A DNA stretch of 33,070 nucleotides from Geothermovivens sp964644845 (GTDB taxonomy: Bacteria; Zhuqueibacterota; Zhuqueibacteria; Oleimicrobiales; Geothermoviventaceae): assembly GCA_964644845.1 (NCBI GenBank), contig CAZXXS010000055.1:1-33070 (forward strand), read 5' to 3'. Positions 31,746 to 33,070 of this stretch are shown here, piece by piece. The position numbers were made by a program, and so were the translations under genes. Position 1 is the stretch's first letter. Each line of letters starts with the position of its first letter. The notes under the pieces are model-generated. The model did not search any database. It was not told the origin of the DNA and saw nothing but the letters and a program-made list of their open reading frames with translations.

Positions 31746-33070
31746 ATGGGCGAATCCGGAGCAACAGACATCAGCAAGGGCGAAACGCTGGAACTCGAAA
31801 TCGAAGACCTCGCCTACGGGGGGAAAGGTGTCGCTAAGAAAAACGGCTTCGTGATTTTCGTGGACGGAGCCATCCCGGATCAACGCGTCAGGGCGGTGAT
31901 TACGCGCCGGAAGAAAGCCTACGCCGAAGCGCGGGTTCTCGAGGTGCTGCGAAAATCGCCCTGGGAAGTCGAACCGCGTTGCAAACATTTCGGAAGCTGC
32001 GGCGGGTGCCGCTTGCAAAACCTGGCCTACGAGAAGCAACTGGAGGTCAAACGCCAGCAGGTTGTCGACGCGCTGCAACGAATCGGCGGACTGAAGGGGA
32101 TTCCCGTCGAGTCAACCTTGCCTTCTCCTGATCAGTACTTCTACCGCAACAAGATGGAGTTTTCATTTTCGGACCGGCCCTGGCGCGAACAGGGGGACGA
32201 AGACGTGCCAGACTTTGCCCTGGGCTTACACCGGCGGGGCCGTTTCGACAAAGTCCTGAATCTCGACGAGTGCTGGTTGCAGGCCCCCGAAACCGCCACG
32301 GTGTTGAAGGAAGTTCGCGAGTTTGCTTTTGCTTCCGGGTTACCGCCTTACTCAAACACATCCCACGAAGGGTTCTGGCGCTTTCTCGTGCTGCGACGGG
32401 GCGTCAACACTGGCCAGTGGATGGTCAACGTTGTGACGACAGAAGAGCGTCCTGACCTGCTTGAGCCTCTTACTGGGCAACTCCAGGGAATCCTTCCTGG
32501 ACTGCGGTCTTTCGTCAACAACGTGAACACCGGACGGGGTGGCGTGGCTTTCGGCGAGAGCGAGGCTCTGGTGTGGGGGGAACGAACCATCGAAGAAAAG
32601 CTTGGCGACTACACATTTGAGATTTCGGCGAATTCGTTCTTCCAAACGAACACAAAGCAAGCCGAGCGTCTCTACAACACTGTACTCGAATTCGCCAACT
32701 TCACAGGCGACGAGATGGTGTACGACCTCTACTCGGGCACCGGCTCCATCGCCATTTATCTCTCGGGACACGTCCGCCGTGTTCTCGGTGTGGAATCCGT
32801 GGACGACGCCGTCGCCGACGCCTGGCGCAACGCCGAACGAAACCACATCACCAACTGTTACTTCATCGCGGGGGATCTCCGGGAGGTTTTCCGCGACACA
32901 AAGGCATTCCTAAAGAAAAATGAAGATCCGGACGTAATCGTCCTGGATCCCCCACGCGACGGTGTCCACCCGAAAGTACTCCCGAAACTCGCTTCGCTCG
33001 GGGCCGAAAGAATCGTTTACGTTTCCTGCAACCCAACCACCCAGGCGCGGGATCTGGCCATGCTGGCTCC
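31746..33070 (+). CDS. rlmD: 23S rRNA (uracil-C5)-methyltransferase, RlmD/RumA type (3' end cut by window)
   Basis: SAM-dependent enzyme that methylates C5 of a uracil in 23S rRNA. 441 residues are visible, nearly full length. An N-terminal TRAM domain (about 10-68) is followed by the 4Fe-4S cysteines Cys79-x5-Cys85-x2-Cys88 and Cys176 (contexts CKHFGSCGGC and DECW). The methyltransferase domain shows YDLYSGTGSIA for SAM, LDPPRDGVHP and the catalytic Cys428 in YVSCNP. ATG 31746 with AGAGG five bases upstream. RlmD (m5U1939) versus RlmC or TrmA cannot be settled here, but the TRAM domain and cluster favour RlmD. It starts 99 bases after the NlpC/P60 gene and may belong to the same transcript. 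Confidence 0.92.
   Translation, partial: MGESGATDISKGETLELEIEDLAYGGKGVAKKNGFVIFVDGAIPDQRVRAVITRRKKAYAEARVLEVLRKSPWEVEPRCKHFGSCGGCRLQNLAYEKQLEVKRQQVVDALQRIGGLKGIPVESTLPSPDQYFYRNKMEFSFSDRPWREQGDEDVPDFALGLHRRGRFDKVLNLDECWLQAPETATVLKEVREFAFASGLPPYSNTSHEGFWRFLVLRRGVNTGQWMVNVVTTEERPDLLEPLTGQLQGILPGLRSFVNNVNTGRGGVAFGESEALVWGERTIEEKLGDYTFEISANSFFQTNTKQAERLYNTVLEFANFTGDEMVYDLYSGTGSIAIYLSGHVRRVLGVESVDDAVADAWRNAERNHITNCYFIAGDLREVFRDTKAFLKKNEDPDVIVLDPPRDGVHPKVLPKLASLGAERIVYVSCNPTTQARDLAMLA

Noticed and set aside
1..33070. CRISPR array, insertion sequence, prophage or att sites
   Set aside because: No regularly spaced repeats, transposase, integrase or terminal inverted repeats were seen on either strand; a computed self-comparison was not possible.

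Overview
The window (33,070 bases, GC-rich) reads as a chromosomal segment of a diderm (Gram-negative-type) bacterium. Evidence for an outer membrane is a TolC-like outer-membrane factor, a lipoprotein periplasmic adaptor, and two further probable lipoproteins. The gene set is mostly core cell biology, with no phage, transposon, CRISPR or conjugation genes. I cannot name the lineage from sequence alone; an uncultured phylum of the FCB/KSB1/Calditrichota kind would fit, but that is a guess. Both ends cut through genes. No tRNA or rRNA gene was recognised.

Layout. 1-2016: 3' part of a GH38 alpha-mannosidase (+). 2357-3337: DHH-family phosphoesterase (+). 3677-4921: peptidase T (-). 5028-10229: a minus-strand cluster in the order lepA, ABC ATPase, ABC permease, lepB. 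10621-17548: a seven-gene plus-strand efflux operon of TetR regulator, TolC, lipoprotein HlyD adaptor, two ABC ATPases and two ABC-2 permeases. It has the order of the E. coli cecR-ybhGFSR locus, but with TolC included and the double ATPase YbhF split in two. 17839-18063: a small four-cysteine protein. 18142-19191: rmuC (-). 19534-22470: a UvrD-like helicase fused to a PD-(D/E)XK nuclease with an Fe-S cysteine set (-). 23406-24614: hemW (+). 24777-25367: PEBP-family lipoprotein (-). 25648-28118: a membrane glycosyltransferase and an LPG-synthase-type membrane protein (-). 28704-28952: a small receiver-like protein without a phospho-acceptor Asp (-). 29879-31646: a LarA-family protein and an NlpC/P60 lipoprotein (+). 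31746-end: RlmD-type 23S rRNA uracil methyltransferase (+, cut).

Genes inside operons are tightly packed, with several ATGA stop-start overlaps. Transcription units, in contrast, are separated by long spacers of about 300 to 935 bases that hold no convincing protein genes. These spacers contain several good intrinsic terminators, a few sigma70-like promoters, and clusters of back-to-back hairpins. The densest cluster (28360-28574) is the best candidate for an undescribed structured RNA. A second candidate (2054-2187) has mutually exclusive stems ahead of the DHH gene. Short hairpins are common by chance in GC-rich DNA, so these need covariation tests.

The most interesting protein-level signals are four. 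The split ABC ATPase pair has defects placed so that one composite ATP site is intact and the other is degenerate. The single-chain helicase-nuclease has a C-x213-C-x2-C-x5-C layout. The two small orphan proteins are a four-Cys protein and a degenerate receiver.
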